From an uncultured Oscillospiraceae bacterium (lineage in GTDB: Bacteria; Bacillota; Clostridia; Oscillospirales; Oscillospiraceae): 64,000 nucleotides of DNA. Shown here in pieces: positions 44,611-54,270 of this stretch. The translations under genes were made by a program, and so were the position numbers. How positions within the stretch are numbered: position 1 is the stretch's first letter; the number at the start of each line of letters is the position of its first letter. Where the stretch lies: positions 1 to 64,000 of the forward strand of contig CATLFX010000006.1 in NCBI GenBank assembly GCA_949935795.1. Reading direction: 5' to 3'. The notes below the pieces were generated by a model. It did not search any database. It was not told the origin of the DNA and saw only the letters and a program-made list of their open reading frames with translations.

Positions 44611-45951
44611 TTAGCCCAGCAGAGCGCCGACCTCGTCGTTCATCTTCTGGATGCCCTCGTCGATGGTCATGGCGCCGGTCATGATGCCGTCATGGGCCTC
44701 GTTGAGCACGCCCTCAATGTCGGCGGCCTTGTCGTGCATGGGCATCTCCAGGTAGACCTGGGTGGTGCTCAGGGCTTCCTTGCTGTTCTCGTCGGTGGGG
44801 AAGCCGTCCATCTTGGCCAGCTCATCCAGCACGGCGTCGCTCTTGATGGCGGGGAAGGTGCCGGTCTTGGCGATGATCTCGGCGCCCTTCTCGCCGCCCA
44901 CGAACTTCACGAAGTCCAGGGCCGCGGCCTGCTTCTCAGAGGCGGCGTTCACCGCCACGGAGGTGATGGTGCCCAGCGTGGTGCCGGCGGCCACCCCTTC
45001 GGGATGGGGATACTTCACGATGCCCCAGTTGGTGGCCAGGGACTCGCCGGACTTCACCTTCTCGATCTGGGTGGGGATGAACCAGCTGCCCATGTTCATC
45101 ATGGCGACCTGGTTGTTGAAGAACACGCCGGAGTAGTGGGTGGAGGTGGCCTTCAGGGTGCCGTAATCCTGGCAGATGCCGTCGTTCTGCTCGGCCAGGA
45201 CCCACTCATAGGTGGACTTCATGAAGTCGTAGTTGCCGTCCACCACGGTGTGCTCGCCGTCCAAAACGGCGAACAGAGAGGGAGCGGAGCGCCAGGTGTG
45301 GAAATGGGAGCCGTACACCTTGTCGGCACCGGTGCCGCTGGTGACCTTGCGGGCCAGCTCGTCATACTGGGCGATGGTCATATCGTTGGTGGGGTAGTCC
45401 ACGCCGGCGGCGTCAAACAGGTCCTTGTTGTAGTACACCACCCAGTGGTCGGAGCGGAAGGGCAGGGCGTAGAACTTGCCGTCCACAGTGATCTGCTCGA
45501 TGGTGCCGCCGTACAGGGTGGAGTCGATGCCCTCGCCGCTCAGGTCGGACAGGTAGCCGCCCTTCACCAGGTTGGCGTAGCCGGGGATGTCCTTCACGCA
45601 CACCACGTCCAGGTCGGCGTTGCCGGTGAGCTGGGTGATGAGGGCGTTCTGGTAGTCGCTGGAGCCCAGGTCCACCATCTCGATCTTCACGTTGGGATGG
45701 TCGGCCACGTAGGCGTCGATGAGGGGCTGGTAGTAAGTAGTCAGGTTGATGTCCCACACGGCCCACTTCAGGGTGACTTCCTCGTCACCGGCGGGCTCGC
45801 TGCCGCCCTCGGGGGCCTTGCTCTCGGCGGACTGGCTGTTCTCAGGGGCCTGAGAGCTGTCGCCGGTGTCGTTGCCGCCGCAGGCGGCCAGTCCGGCCAC
45901 CATCAGCAGGGCCAGCATGAGAGCCATGGCTTTTTTCCACATTTTCTTCAT
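44611..45951 (-). CDS. Extracellular sugar-binding lipoprotein of ABC importer
   Basis: Lipobox LMVAGLAACGGND; family 1 solute-binding architecture. Confidence 0.95.
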   Translation of the reverse strand: MKKMWKKAMALMLALLMVAGLAACGGNDTGDSSQAPENSQSAESKAPEGGSEPAGDEEVTLKWAVWDINLTTYYQPLIDAYVADHPNVKIEMVDLGSSDYQNALITQLTGNADLDVVCVKDIPGYANLVKGGYLSDLSGEGIDSTLYGGTIEQITVDGKFYALPFRSDHWVVYYNKDLFDAAGVDYPTNDMTIAQYDELARKVTSGTGADKVYGSHFHTWRSAPSLFAVLDGEHTVVDGNYDFMKSTYEWVLAEQNDGICQDYGTLKATSTHYSGVFFNNQVAMMNMGSWFIPTQIEKVKSGESLATNWGIVKYPHPEGVAAGTTLGTITSVAVNAASEKQAAALDFVKFVGGEKGAEIIAKTGTFPAIKSDAVLDELAKMDGFPTDENSKEALSTTQVYLEMPMHDKAADIEGVLNEAHDGIMTGAMTIDEGIQKMNDEVGALLG

Positions 45952-46158
45952 AAAAGGGCCTCCATTCTATCCAATTTCCCGTCGGAACGGGTTCGCTGGT
46001 GATATTTTATGCAGGAAGCCGGGAAAATGGTATGTAAAATTTTAAGGTGGACCGATATTTTTTCTATGGTTTTTTCCCCGCGCTCCAAAAACATATACTA
46101 TTTTCAGATTTTCATATACTTTTTATGGATTCCAATAAAATCCAATCACTTTTTACGA

Positions 46159-46187
46159 TTGACAACCGGCTGGATTCCACGTAACAT
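46159..46187 (+). promoter_or_regulatory. Promoter for two-component operon
   Basis: TTGACA, 17-bp spacer, TAACAT. Confidence 0.5.
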
Positions 46188-46221
46188 ACCTTATATAAAC
46201 ATACCGGAAGGGGGCGGAGGT

Positions 46222-48027
46222 ATGCGCGGGCGGTTCGGGTCCATCAAGTTCCGGGTGGTGGCGGTGGTGGTGCTGTTCACTCTGGCCAGCGCCCTGGCCT
46301 CCGTCACCCTGTCTCTGCGCCACTTTCAGCGCTCCGCCCGGGAGGGGCTGCTCCAGTCCGCCGAGTTCAACCTCAATCTGGTGGCGGGAGTGGTGAACCG
46401 GGATCTGGACGCCCTGGGCACCCTCCGGGACTGGTGCGGCGTTGACAGCCGCGTCAGCGCCTATATCTCCGGCGCCTCCTCCGGGGTGGCGAACGGCGTG
46501 CGGGCCTTTTCCGCCATGAACGGGCAGGTGCAGCTCAACCGGGCCTATCCCTACCTGCTGCGCACCGTGGCGGTGAGCCAGGACTATCAGCGCATCCTCC
46601 AATGCGGCTCGGGCACCACGGCGGGCATCCCGCTCAACCCCTACACCATCAACCGCCTGGAGCGTCTGGAGTCCGGTCTGGGAACCAGGCAGTGGGCGGG
46701 CGTCATGGTCGACCCTTTTACAGACGTGGGCGGCAGCCATATCCTCTACACCTGCGGACCCATCCACCAGGGCCTGGGGCGGGGCCGCCCGGCGGTGGGT
46801 ACGGTGTTCCTCATGGTGTCCACCGCCATCGTCACCGACTCCATCACCAGCTACCAGCTCCCGGAGGGGTGCGCCCTGTGGCTGACGGTGGGCGGGGAGT
46901 CCTTCGCCCTGGACGGCTCCCTGTCCCCCATTGAGGCCCCCGCCTCCAGCTCCCCCACCCGCGACGCCACCTTCAATGCCAGGACCCGGGTGAACCAGTG
47001 CGCGGGGGCGGACGGGGCCCGGTTTTTGTCGGTGAGCTGCCCTGTGGGCGCGTCCGGGCTGTGGCTCACCCAGACCATCTCTCCCAAGACGGTGAACGCC
47101 AGCCTGCAAGACCTGTACGGCAGCCAGCTGCTGCTGCTGATCTTGTGCTCCGTCCTCATCGGGGCCGCCATGCTGTGGGTGCTCAGCCGCTCCATCAACC
47201 GGCCCATCCTCCGGCTCCAGTCCCGGATGGAGGCCATCTCCCAGGGGGACTTCTCCCCCGACCCCTCCATCGAGTGGGACAACGAGCTGGGAGACGTGGG
47301 CCGGGGGGTGAACCACCTGTCCCAGTCGGTGGAGGAGCTGATGAAGCGCCGCCTGGCCGACGAGAAGGCCCGGCAGGACCTGGAATACCAGATGCTCCAG
47401 AGCCAGATCAACCCCCATTTCCTCTATAACTCCCTGAACTCCATCAAATGGATGGCCACCATCCAGAACGCCGACGGCATCGCCGAGATGATTACCAGCC
47501 TGGCCCACCTGCTGAAAAACGCCTCCAAGGGCCAGAAGAGCCTCATCCCCCTGTCGGCGGAGCTGGAGCTGCTGCGGGACTATTTCGTCATCCAGAAGTA
47601 CCGCTACGGCGGGGCCATCGTCATGACAGAGGATATCCAGCCGGGACTGGATAATGCCCTCATCCCCCGGTTTACCCTCCAGCCCCTGCTGGAAAACGCC
47701 ATTTTCCACGGCATCGAGCCCAAGGGGGGCGCGGGGGCGGTGGCCCTCACCGTCCGGCGGGAGGGGGACGCACTGGAACTGACCATGACCGACGACGGGG
47801 TGGGCATGGAGCCGGAAAAGGCCGCCGCCCTGCTCAGCGGAGAGGAGGCGGGGCCGGTGGGCCTGTTTCAAAAGATCGGGCTGAACAACGTCCACCGCCG
47901 CATTCAATATGAGTTCGGCCCGGATTGGGGGCTGTCCATCCAGAGCGAGCCGGGACGGTTTACCCGCGTCACCGTCCGCCTGCCCTGCCGGACGGACGGC
48001 CCGGAGGAAAAGGAGGAGATCGTATGA
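46222..48027 (+). CDS. YesM-like sensor histidine kinase
   Basis: HAMP, His_kinase QSQINPHFLYNSLNSIKWMATIQNADGI, HATPase; start at MRGRFGSIKF. Confidence 0.93.
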   Translation: MRGRFGSIKFRVVAVVVLFTLASALASVTLSLRHFQRSAREGLLQSAEFNLNLVAGVVNRDLDALGTLRDWCGVDSRVSAYISGASSGVANGVRAFSAMNGQVQLNRAYPYLLRTVAVSQDYQRILQCGSGTTAGIPLNPYTINRLERLESGLGTRQWAGVMVDPFTDVGGSHILYTCGPIHQGLGRGRPAVGTVFLMVSTAIVTDSITSYQLPEGCALWLTVGGESFALDGSLSPIEAPASSSPTRDATFNARTRVNQCAGADGARFLSVSCPVGASGLWLTQTISPKTVNASLQDLYGSQLLLLILCSVLIGAAMLWVLSRSINRPILRLQSRMEAISQGDFSPDPSIEWDNELGDVGRGVNHLSQSVEELMKRRLADEKARQDLEYQMLQSQINPHFLYNSLNSIKWMATIQNADGIAEMITSLAHLLKNASKGQKSLIPLSAELELLRDYFVIQKYRYGGAIVMTEDIQPGLDNALIPRFTLQPLLENAIFHGIEPKGGAGAVALTVRREGDALELTMTDDGVGMEPEKAAALLSGEEAGPVGLFQKIGLNNVHRRIQYEFGPDWGLSIQSEPGRFTRVTVRLPCRTDGPEEKEEIV

Positions 48028-49641
48028 CCGGCGTACTGTTGGTGGACGACGAGCCCCTGGTGCTGGTGGGGATACAGTCCATGCTGAAATGGGAGGACTA
48101 CGACGCCCAGGTGGTGGGCACCGCCCGAAACGGGGCCCAGGCCCTGGAGCTCATCCGGTCCCTGCGGCCCGACCTGGTCATCGCCGACATCAAGATGCCG
48201 GTGATGGACGGGCTGAAATTGATGGAGACCGCCCAGGATACCTTTCAAGACCCGCCGCTGTTCATCCTGCTCACCAGCTTCGAGGAGTTCGCCTTTGTGA
48301 AGGAGGCCATCAGCCGCCAGGCGGTGGATTACCTCATCAAGCTGGAGCTGACCCAGCAGGCGCTGCTGGGCGCTCTGCGCAAGGCCCAGGAGCGCCTTGC
48401 GGCCCGGCGCCACGCCGAGCCGCCCCACCGCCGCCCGCCCACCGAGCGGTTCGGGATGCAGCCCTTTTACGACCGCTTCTTCATCCGGCTGTTCAACAAC
48501 CTCTTTGAGAGTGAGGAACAGCTCCGGGCCCAGCAGCAGGAGCTGGGGGTGGACTTCTCTTTTGACGCCTACGCCGTGTGCTACTGCGAGCTGCCCGACC
48601 TCACCGCCCAGTCCATGAGCCAGGAGCGGCTGATGAACCTGTACTCCTCCACCACCCGCATGGCCTGGGAGACCGCCACCCGGTTCATGGCCTGCTACAT
48701 CACCCCCCTGGACCCCCGGCACTTCAACATCACTTTCTGCCTGTCCGAGCAGGAGGCCCCCATCTACCAGAAGGCGGTGGGCGCCGTGCTGGACAAGGTG
48801 GTGGAGGTGGCCTACAACTATTTCAGCGTCCGCCTGCTGTGCCGGGTGGGGGCCAAGGTGGCCCGGCCCATGGAGCTGGGCTGGTCCTACTACACCGCCC
48901 GCCTGTCCCTGTCGGAGCAGGGGACGGGGGAGGACGCGGTGGCCTTCTACCAGGGGGAGGGCAGCGCCGACGCGGACAGCGTGTTCGACATGGCCCTGTA
49001 CCGGGAGCCCCTCACCCGGGCCTTTGAGGACCAGGACGCCGGGGCACTGGAGCAGATCATGGACCAGATCATCGACAGCGTCCGCGCCCATCCCGCCCGG
49101 CGGCTCCAGGCCATGGACGCGGCCTGCAACCTGCTGTTCCTCTGCCTGAGCCAGTTCGCCAACGGGGAGGAGATCGTCTCCCAGATCTTTGAAACCGAGC
49201 CGGAGGGCTACCGCTGCGTCTACCGCCAGCGGACCATCCCGGAGATCACCGACTGGATTGCCCGGCTGCGCACCGGGCTGGTCCAGGCCCTGCGCTCCCA
49301 GCGCCAGGGGTACAAGGACCAGCTGATCCGCCAGATCAAGTCCTACATACAGGCCAACCTGGGCCAGCGGCTGACGCTGAACAACGTGGCGGCGGTGTTC
49401 GGCTTCTCCCCCCAGCTATCTGTCCCAGCTCTTCGCCCGCCACTCCGACCAGACCTTTGTGGAGTACGTCAACGGGGAGAAGATCCGGGCGGCAAAAGAG
49501 ATGATGCGGGAGGAAAACGTGAAGTTTTACGAAATCGCCGAGCGGCTGGGCTTTGAGAACGCTTTCTATTTCAGCAAGGTATTCAAGAAGATCGAGGGGT
49601 GCTCCCCCAGGGAGTACGTCCAGCGGCTCAAGCAGGACTGA
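48024..49641 (+). pseudogene. YesN-like AraC-type response regulator interrupted by a +1 frameshift in a C-run
   Basis: REC LVVDDEPLVLVGIQS...VIADIKMPVMDG; HTH begins LTLNNVAAVFGFSP then shifts; downstream frame SYLSQLFARHSDQTFVEYVNGEKIRAAKEMMREENVKFYEIAERLGFENAFYFSKVFKKIEGCSPREY; extra C in C-run 49408-49413. Confidence 0.85.
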
Positions 49642-49653
49642 TTGGGGTATGAA

Positions 49654-49688
49654 GAAGGGCCGGCCTCCGATGGAGGCCGGCCCTTTTC
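49654..49688 (+). terminator. Terminator after response regulator
   Basis: AGGGCCGGCCTCCGATGGAGGCCGGCCCTTTTCTG. Confidence 0.85.
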
Positions 49689-49715
49689 TGTCCCGTTTGA
49701 AACCGCTGTTTTGGC

Positions 49716-51149
49716 TTACAGCCCGAAATAGCGGGCGGCGTTGTTGTAGCACACGCCCTCCACGATCTTTTTCAGGGAGGCGTCGTGGTTGGGATACTCG
49801 CCGTTCTCCACCCAATCGCCGATCAGGTTGCAGAGGATGCGGCGGAAGTAGTCGTGCCGGGCGTAGCTCAGGAAGGAGCGGGAGTCGGTGAGCATACCCA
49901 CGAAGTTGCCCAGCAGGCCCAGGTTGGCCAGGGAGCGCATCTGCTCCTCCATGCCGGACTTGGTGTCGTTGAACCACCAGGCGGAGCCGTGCTGAATCTT
50001 GCCGGGGATCTCATCGGTCTGGAAGCAGCCGATCAGGGTGCCCAGCTGCTCATTGTCGGCGGGATTCAGGGAGTACAGGATGGTCTTGGGGCACTGGCCC
50101 TCCGCGTCCAGCGCGGACAGCAGGCGGGCAATGCTGCCGCCGCAGGTGTTCTGGGAGATGGCGTCGAAACCGGTGTCGGGACCCATCTTGGCGAACATCC
50201 GCTCGTTGTTGTTGCGGATGCAGGAGTAGTGGATCTGCATGGCGATGTTCAGGCGGTAGTACTCCCTGCCCAGGTGGAGCAGGATGGCGGTCTGATAGCG
50301 CTCGGCCTCCTTGGTGCTGACCTCCTCGCCCGCCATGGCTTTCTGGAACGCCTCGTCGGCCTTTTTGGGGGAGCAGGGGCGGAAGGGCACGTAATCCAGG
50401 CCGTGGTCGCTGGCCCGGCAGCCCAGCTTGGCGAAGAACTCCAGGCGCTGGGTCAGGGCGGCGCACACGTCCTCCACGCTGTTCAGCTTGTCCTTGCCCA
50501 CGCTGGCGGCCAGCTTGCCGATATACTCCACAAACCCGGCCTTGTTGATGTTGATGGCCTTGTCCGGGCGGAAGGAGGGGCACACCTTCACGTCGATGGA
50601 GGGGTCGGCGGCGATCTTCTCGTGCCACTCCAGGGAGTCGATGGGGTCGTCGGTGGTGCCGATCATGGCCACGTTGGCCTTCTTGATGATGCCCCGGACG
50701 GTGAGGTCGGGATCATGGCGCAGCTTCTCATTGCAGAAGTCCCAGCACTCCTGGGCGGTCTCCGGGGTCAGGGGCTTGTCGTAGCCGAAGAACTGGCGCA
50801 GCTCCAGATTGCACCAGTGGTACATGGGGTTGCCGATGGCCATCTCCAGGGCCTCGGCGAACTTCATAAACCGCTCGAAGTCGGGCTTGCCGCCGGAGAC
50901 GTAGTCCTCGGGGACCCCGTTGGAGCGCATGAGGCGCCACTTGTAGTGGTCGCCGAAGTAGGTGCCGTCGGGGTTTTTGCCCCCCAGCCACAGCTGGACC
51001 AGGTTGTCGAACCGGCGGTCCTCATAGATCTCCTGGGGGGGGATGTGGCAGTGGTAGTCCACCAGGGGCATGTGCTCGGCGTAGTCGTGGAACAGGTGCT
51101 TGGCGGTGTCGGTGCCCAGCAGGAAGTCCTTGTCCATAAACTCTTTCAT
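49716..51149 (-). CDS. uxaC: Glucuronate isomerase
   Basis: MKEFMDKDFLLGTDTAKHLFHDYAEHMPLVDYHCHIPPQEIYEDRRFDN... Confidence 0.97.
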   Translation of the reverse strand: MKEFMDKDFLLGTDTAKHLFHDYAEHMPLVDYHCHIPPQEIYEDRRFDNLVQLWLGGKNPDGTYFGDHYKWRLMRSNGVPEDYVSGGKPDFERFMKFAEALEMAIGNPMYHWCNLELRQFFGYDKPLTPETAQECWDFCNEKLRHDPDLTVRGIIKKANVAMIGTTDDPIDSLEWHEKIAADPSIDVKVCPSFRPDKAININKAGFVEYIGKLAASVGKDKLNSVEDVCAALTQRLEFFAKLGCRASDHGLDYVPFRPCSPKKADEAFQKAMAGEEVSTKEAERYQTAILLHLGREYYRLNIAMQIHYSCIRNNNERMFAKMGPDTGFDAISQNTCGGSIARLLSALDAEGQCPKTILYSLNPADNEQLGTLIGCFQTDEIPGKIQHGSAWWFNDTKSGMEEQMRSLANLGLLGNFVGMLTDSRSFLSYARHDYFRRILCNLIGDWVENGEYPNHDASLKKIVEGVCYNNAARYFGL

Positions 51150-51235
51150 AGTTGCGCACTCCTTTTCCTCGAAAATGAGAACTCTGAAACGCAGGGGAAG
51201 GGGCCGGAACGGCAGGCCCCCTTTTTATCCCCCCA

Positions 51236-51300
51236 GGCAAAGCGCAGCTTTGCCGCTAAAAGTTTTCTTTTGATACTTTTCTTTTTCAAAAGAAAAGTAT
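51236..51300. repeat. Intergenic double-hairpin repeat
   Basis: GGCAAAGCGCAGCTTTGCC followed by AAAAGTTTTCTTTTG and ATACTTTTCTTTTTCAAAAGAAAAGTAT. Confidence 0.7.
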
Positions 51301-51310
51301 ACCCTTGCCC

Positions 51311-52339
51311 TTACCGCTGGATTCTCCCCGACCCGTCGCCGCCGGCCAGCTTCTCCACCTCGGCCACGGTCACCATGTTGTAGTCGCCCTCGATGGAGTG
51401 CTTCAGGGCGGAGGCCGCCACGGCGAACTCCACCGCCGCCTGGGTGGACTTACCGGACAGCAGGGAGTAGATCAGCCCGCCGCCGAAGGAGTCGCCGCCG
51501 CCCACGCGGTCAATGATGTGCAGGTCGTACTTCTTGGAGAAGCAGAACTCACCGCTCTTCACGTCGTAGAGCATGGCGGACCAGCCGTTGTCAAAGGCGG
51601 AGTGGGACTCCCGCAGGGTGATGGCCACCTTCTCAAAGCCGAACTTGTCCGCCAGCTGCTTGGCCACGGACTTGTAGCCCTCGTGGTTGATCTCGCCGCC
51701 GTAGATGTCGGTGTTCTCCGCCTCGATGCCGAACACGTCCTTGGCGTCCTCCTCGTTGGAGATGCACACGTCCACGTACTGGCACAGGTCGGTCATGGCC
51801 TCGCGGGCCTGGTCCCGGGTCCACAGCTTGCCGCGGTAGTTCAGGTCGCAGGAGATCTTCACGTTGTGGGCCTTGGCGGCCTTGCAAGCCTCCCGGCAGA
51901 TGTCCACCACGTTGGGGCCCAGGGCCGGGGTGATGCCGGTGAAGTGGAACCAGTCTACGCCCTCGAAGATGGCGTCCCAGTCGAAGTCGGAGGTGCTGGC
52001 CTCCTGGATGGCGGAGTGGGCCCGGTCGTAGATGCACACAGAGCCGCGCTGGGAGGCGCCCTTCTCGTTGAAGTAGATGCCCACCCGGTCGCCGCCGCGG
52101 ACGATCTTGGAGGTGTCCACGCCGTAGCGGCGCAGGGAGTTCACCGCCGCCTGGCCGATGGCGTGGGCGGGGAGCTTGGTGACGAAGGAGGCGTCCAGGC
52201 CGTAGTTGGCCAGGGAGACGGCCACGTTGGCCTCGCCGCCGCCGAAGGAGAACTCCAGGTGGTCGGCCTGAACAAAGCGCTCGTAGTTGTAGGGCTGGAG
52301 ACGGATCATGAGCTCGCCGAAGGTGACTACTTTAGACAT
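51311..52339 (-). CDS. kdgK: PfkB-family sugar kinase, probable 2-keto-3-deoxygluconate kinase
   Basis: VTFGELMIRLQPYNYERFVQ, FGGGEANVAVSLA, DRVGGGDSFGGGLIYSLL; adjacent to kdgA and uxaC. Confidence 0.9.
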   Translation of the reverse strand: MSKVVTFGELMIRLQPYNYERFVQADHLEFSFGGGEANVAVSLANYGLDASFVTKLPAHAIGQAAVNSLRRYGVDTSKIVRGGDRVGIYFNEKGASQRGSVCIYDRAHSAIQEASTSDFDWDAIFEGVDWFHFTGITPALGPNVVDICREACKAAKAHNVKISCDLNYRGKLWTRDQAREAMTDLCQYVDVCISNEEDAKDVFGIEAENTDIYGGEINHEGYKSVAKQLADKFGFEKVAITLRESHSAFDNGWSAMLYDVKSGEFCFSKKYDLHIIDRVGGGDSFGGGLIYSLLSGKSTQAAVEFAVAASALKHSIEGDYNMVTVAEVEKLAGGDGSGRIQR

Positions 52340-52382
52340 GTTACATTCCTCCTGAAATTTTTATAATTGCATTGCGCGCTTC

Positions 52383-53345
52383 TTACTTCTGCATCAAATG
52401 AATGGCGAAGCCGCACACCTCGTCCTTGACGTAGATGGCCTTGGTCTTGCCCTTGGCGTCCACCACCCGGCTGTCCTCCAGGAACTCCACGCCCTGGCGG
52501 CCCAGATGGTACACCGCCCGGTCCACGCTGTTGGTGGCGATGGCGATGTGGCCGTGGGTCCCGCGGCCTGGCTTCTTCATGCACTCCACGGCCTTGCCCG
52601 CGAAGATGGAGGAGTTGCCCGCCTTGTAGTCAAAGCCGAACAGGGCGCACAGGGTCTTGGCGGTGCGCTCCGCCTCCCCCTCGTCGGCGCAGTTGACGCC
52701 GATGTGGGCCAGCTCAAAGCCCAGCATGGTCTTGACGGCCTCCTTGCACATGGCGGTGATCTCGTCCCATTTCTCCGCTTTGATGAGGTCGCTCTTGCAC
52801 ATCCAGGTGCCGCCCACCGCCACGATCTGGTCGTAGCCCAGGTAGTCGTTGACGTTCTTGGCGCTGACGCCGCCGGTACACATCCACTTGGCGCTCTTCA
52901 GGGCCGCGCCGATGTTCTTCAGCATGGCCACGCCGCCGTTGGCCTCGGCAGGGAAAAACTTCAGGGTGTCGCAGCCCTGGTTCATGGCCTGCTGCATCTC
53001 GCCGGCGGTGGCGGTGCCGGGCATCATGATGCCGCCCTTGTCGATGACGTGCTGAGTGACGTTGGGGTCGTAGCCCGGCGCCACGATGAAGGTGGCCCCG
53101 GCGTCCATGGCCCGGTCGGCCTGCTCACAGGTCAGCACCGTGCCCGCGCCCACCAGCATCTCGGGCACTTCCTTGACGATGGCGCGGATGGCGTCCTCGG
53201 CAGCGGCGGTGCGGAAGGTGATCTCGGCGGCGGGCAGTCCGCCGGCCACAAGGGCCTTGGCCAGGGGGACCGCCTGGGCGGCGTCCTCAATGGCAATGAC
53301 GGGGATAATGCCGATCTCATAGACTCTTTTCAGCGTTTCGTTCAT
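52383..53345 (-). CDS. kdgA: KDPG/KHG aldolase fused to a C-terminal VOC (glyoxalase-like) domain
   Basis: N-terminal GIIPVIAIEDAAQAVPLAKALVAGGLPAAEITFRT...VGAGTVLT...KFFPAE; C-terminal ~105 aa AHIGVNCADEGEAERTAKTLCALFGF...HGHIAIATNSVDRAVYHLGRQGVEFLEDS. Confidence 0.92.
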   Translation of the reverse strand: MNETLKRVYEIGIIPVIAIEDAAQAVPLAKALVAGGLPAAEITFRTAAAEDAIRAIVKEVPEMLVGAGTVLTCEQADRAMDAGATFIVAPGYDPNVTQHVIDKGGIMMPGTATAGEMQQAMNQGCDTLKFFPAEANGGVAMLKNIGAALKSAKWMCTGGVSAKNVNDYLGYDQIVAVGGTWMCKSDLIKAEKWDEITAMCKEAVKTMLGFELAHIGVNCADEGEAERTAKTLCALFGFDYKAGNSSIFAGKAVECMKKPGRGTHGHIAIATNSVDRAVYHLGRQGVEFLEDSRVVDAKGKTKAIYVKDEVCGFAIHLMQK

Positions 53346-53417
53346 ACCTGTATCCCTCCATATAATTTTTCCTGCGCGGGTCTTTCGCGGGTCCTTTGGG
53401 ATTTCCTGCTTGTCTCT

Positions 53418-53445
53418 ATTATACGTCTTGTATACTAGAATTCAA
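53418..53445 (-). promoter_or_regulatory. Promoter for kdgA-kdgK-uxaC with candidate operator in the spacer
   Basis: Minus strand TTGAAT - 16 bp - TATAAT; CTAGTATACAAG imperfect palindrome at 53427-53438. Confidence 0.6.
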
Positions 53446-53595
53446 TTGGAAGAATCGTAAAACTTTCGGGCGCATTTTTGTGCAAGTTCCTATACTGCCG
53501 CCACCCCAGCTTTTTTCGCTGGCACACTAGTGGACAAAAGTGCCGAACTGTGGTAGACTGTACCTGTTATATTGAAATTTCGGGAGGCGGAGGTC

Positions 53596-54270
53596 ATGAA
53601 GCTGCTGGAGCGGCTCCCCCGGGAGAGCGGCGGGGAATACGCCCTGCGCACCATCAAGGAGAACATCATCAGCCTGGAGCTGGCCCCCGGCAGCCAGATC
53701 AGCGAAAACGAGCTGGCCGCCGAGATGGGGTTGTCCCGCACCCCCGTGCGGGAGGCCCTGATGGAGCTGTCCAAGGTGAAGATCGTGGACATCCAGCCCC
53801 AGAAGAAGAGCACCATCCCCCTCATCGACTATGATATGGTGGAGGAATCCCGGTTCATGCGGGACCTGCTGGAGTGCGCCGTGGCGGAGCTGGACTGCGA
53901 CATGGCCTCCCCCGCCGACCTGGAGCGGCTCAGCGAGAACATCCGGCTCCAAAGCCTCTACCTGGACGATTTTTACACCAGCCAGCTGATGGCGCTGGAC
54001 AACCAGTTCCACGGGATGCTGTTCGACATCGCCAAAAAATCCCAGGTGTACGCCCTGATCCAGAACATCTCTATCCATTTCGACCGGGTGCGCACCCTGG
54101 CGCTGTCGTCGGTAAAGAGCGGGAAAATCGTTCAGGACCACGTGGACCTGGTGGACGCCATCCGCCGCAAGGACCCAAAGGCCGCCCGGGAGCTGATGGT
54201 GCTGCACCTCAACCGCTACGACCTGGACGCCGCCGCCCTCCGGGCGGCCTATCCCCAGTATTTTAAATGA
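53596..54270 (+). CDS. GntR family regulator, FCD type
   Basis: ALRTIKENIISLELAPGSQISENELAAEMGLSRTPVREALMELSKVKIVDIQPQKKSTIPLID; divergent to kdgA. Confidence 0.95.
   Translation: MKLLERLPRESGGEYALRTIKENIISLELAPGSQISENELAAEMGLSRTPVREALMELSKVKIVDIQPQKKSTIPLIDYDMVEESRFMRDLLECAVAELDCDMASPADLERLSENIRLQSLYLDDFYTSQLMALDNQFHGMLFDIAKKSQVYALIQNISIHFDRVRTLALSSVKSGKIVQDHVDLVDAIRRKDPKAARELMVLHLNRYDLDAAALRAAYPQYFK

Noticed and set aside
39930-46002. Long plus-strand ORFs (1231 aa and 859 aa) over the heparinase/GH88/ABC genes
   Set aside because: Antisense artefacts; the minus strand carries clear enzyme and transporter motifs and correct starts.
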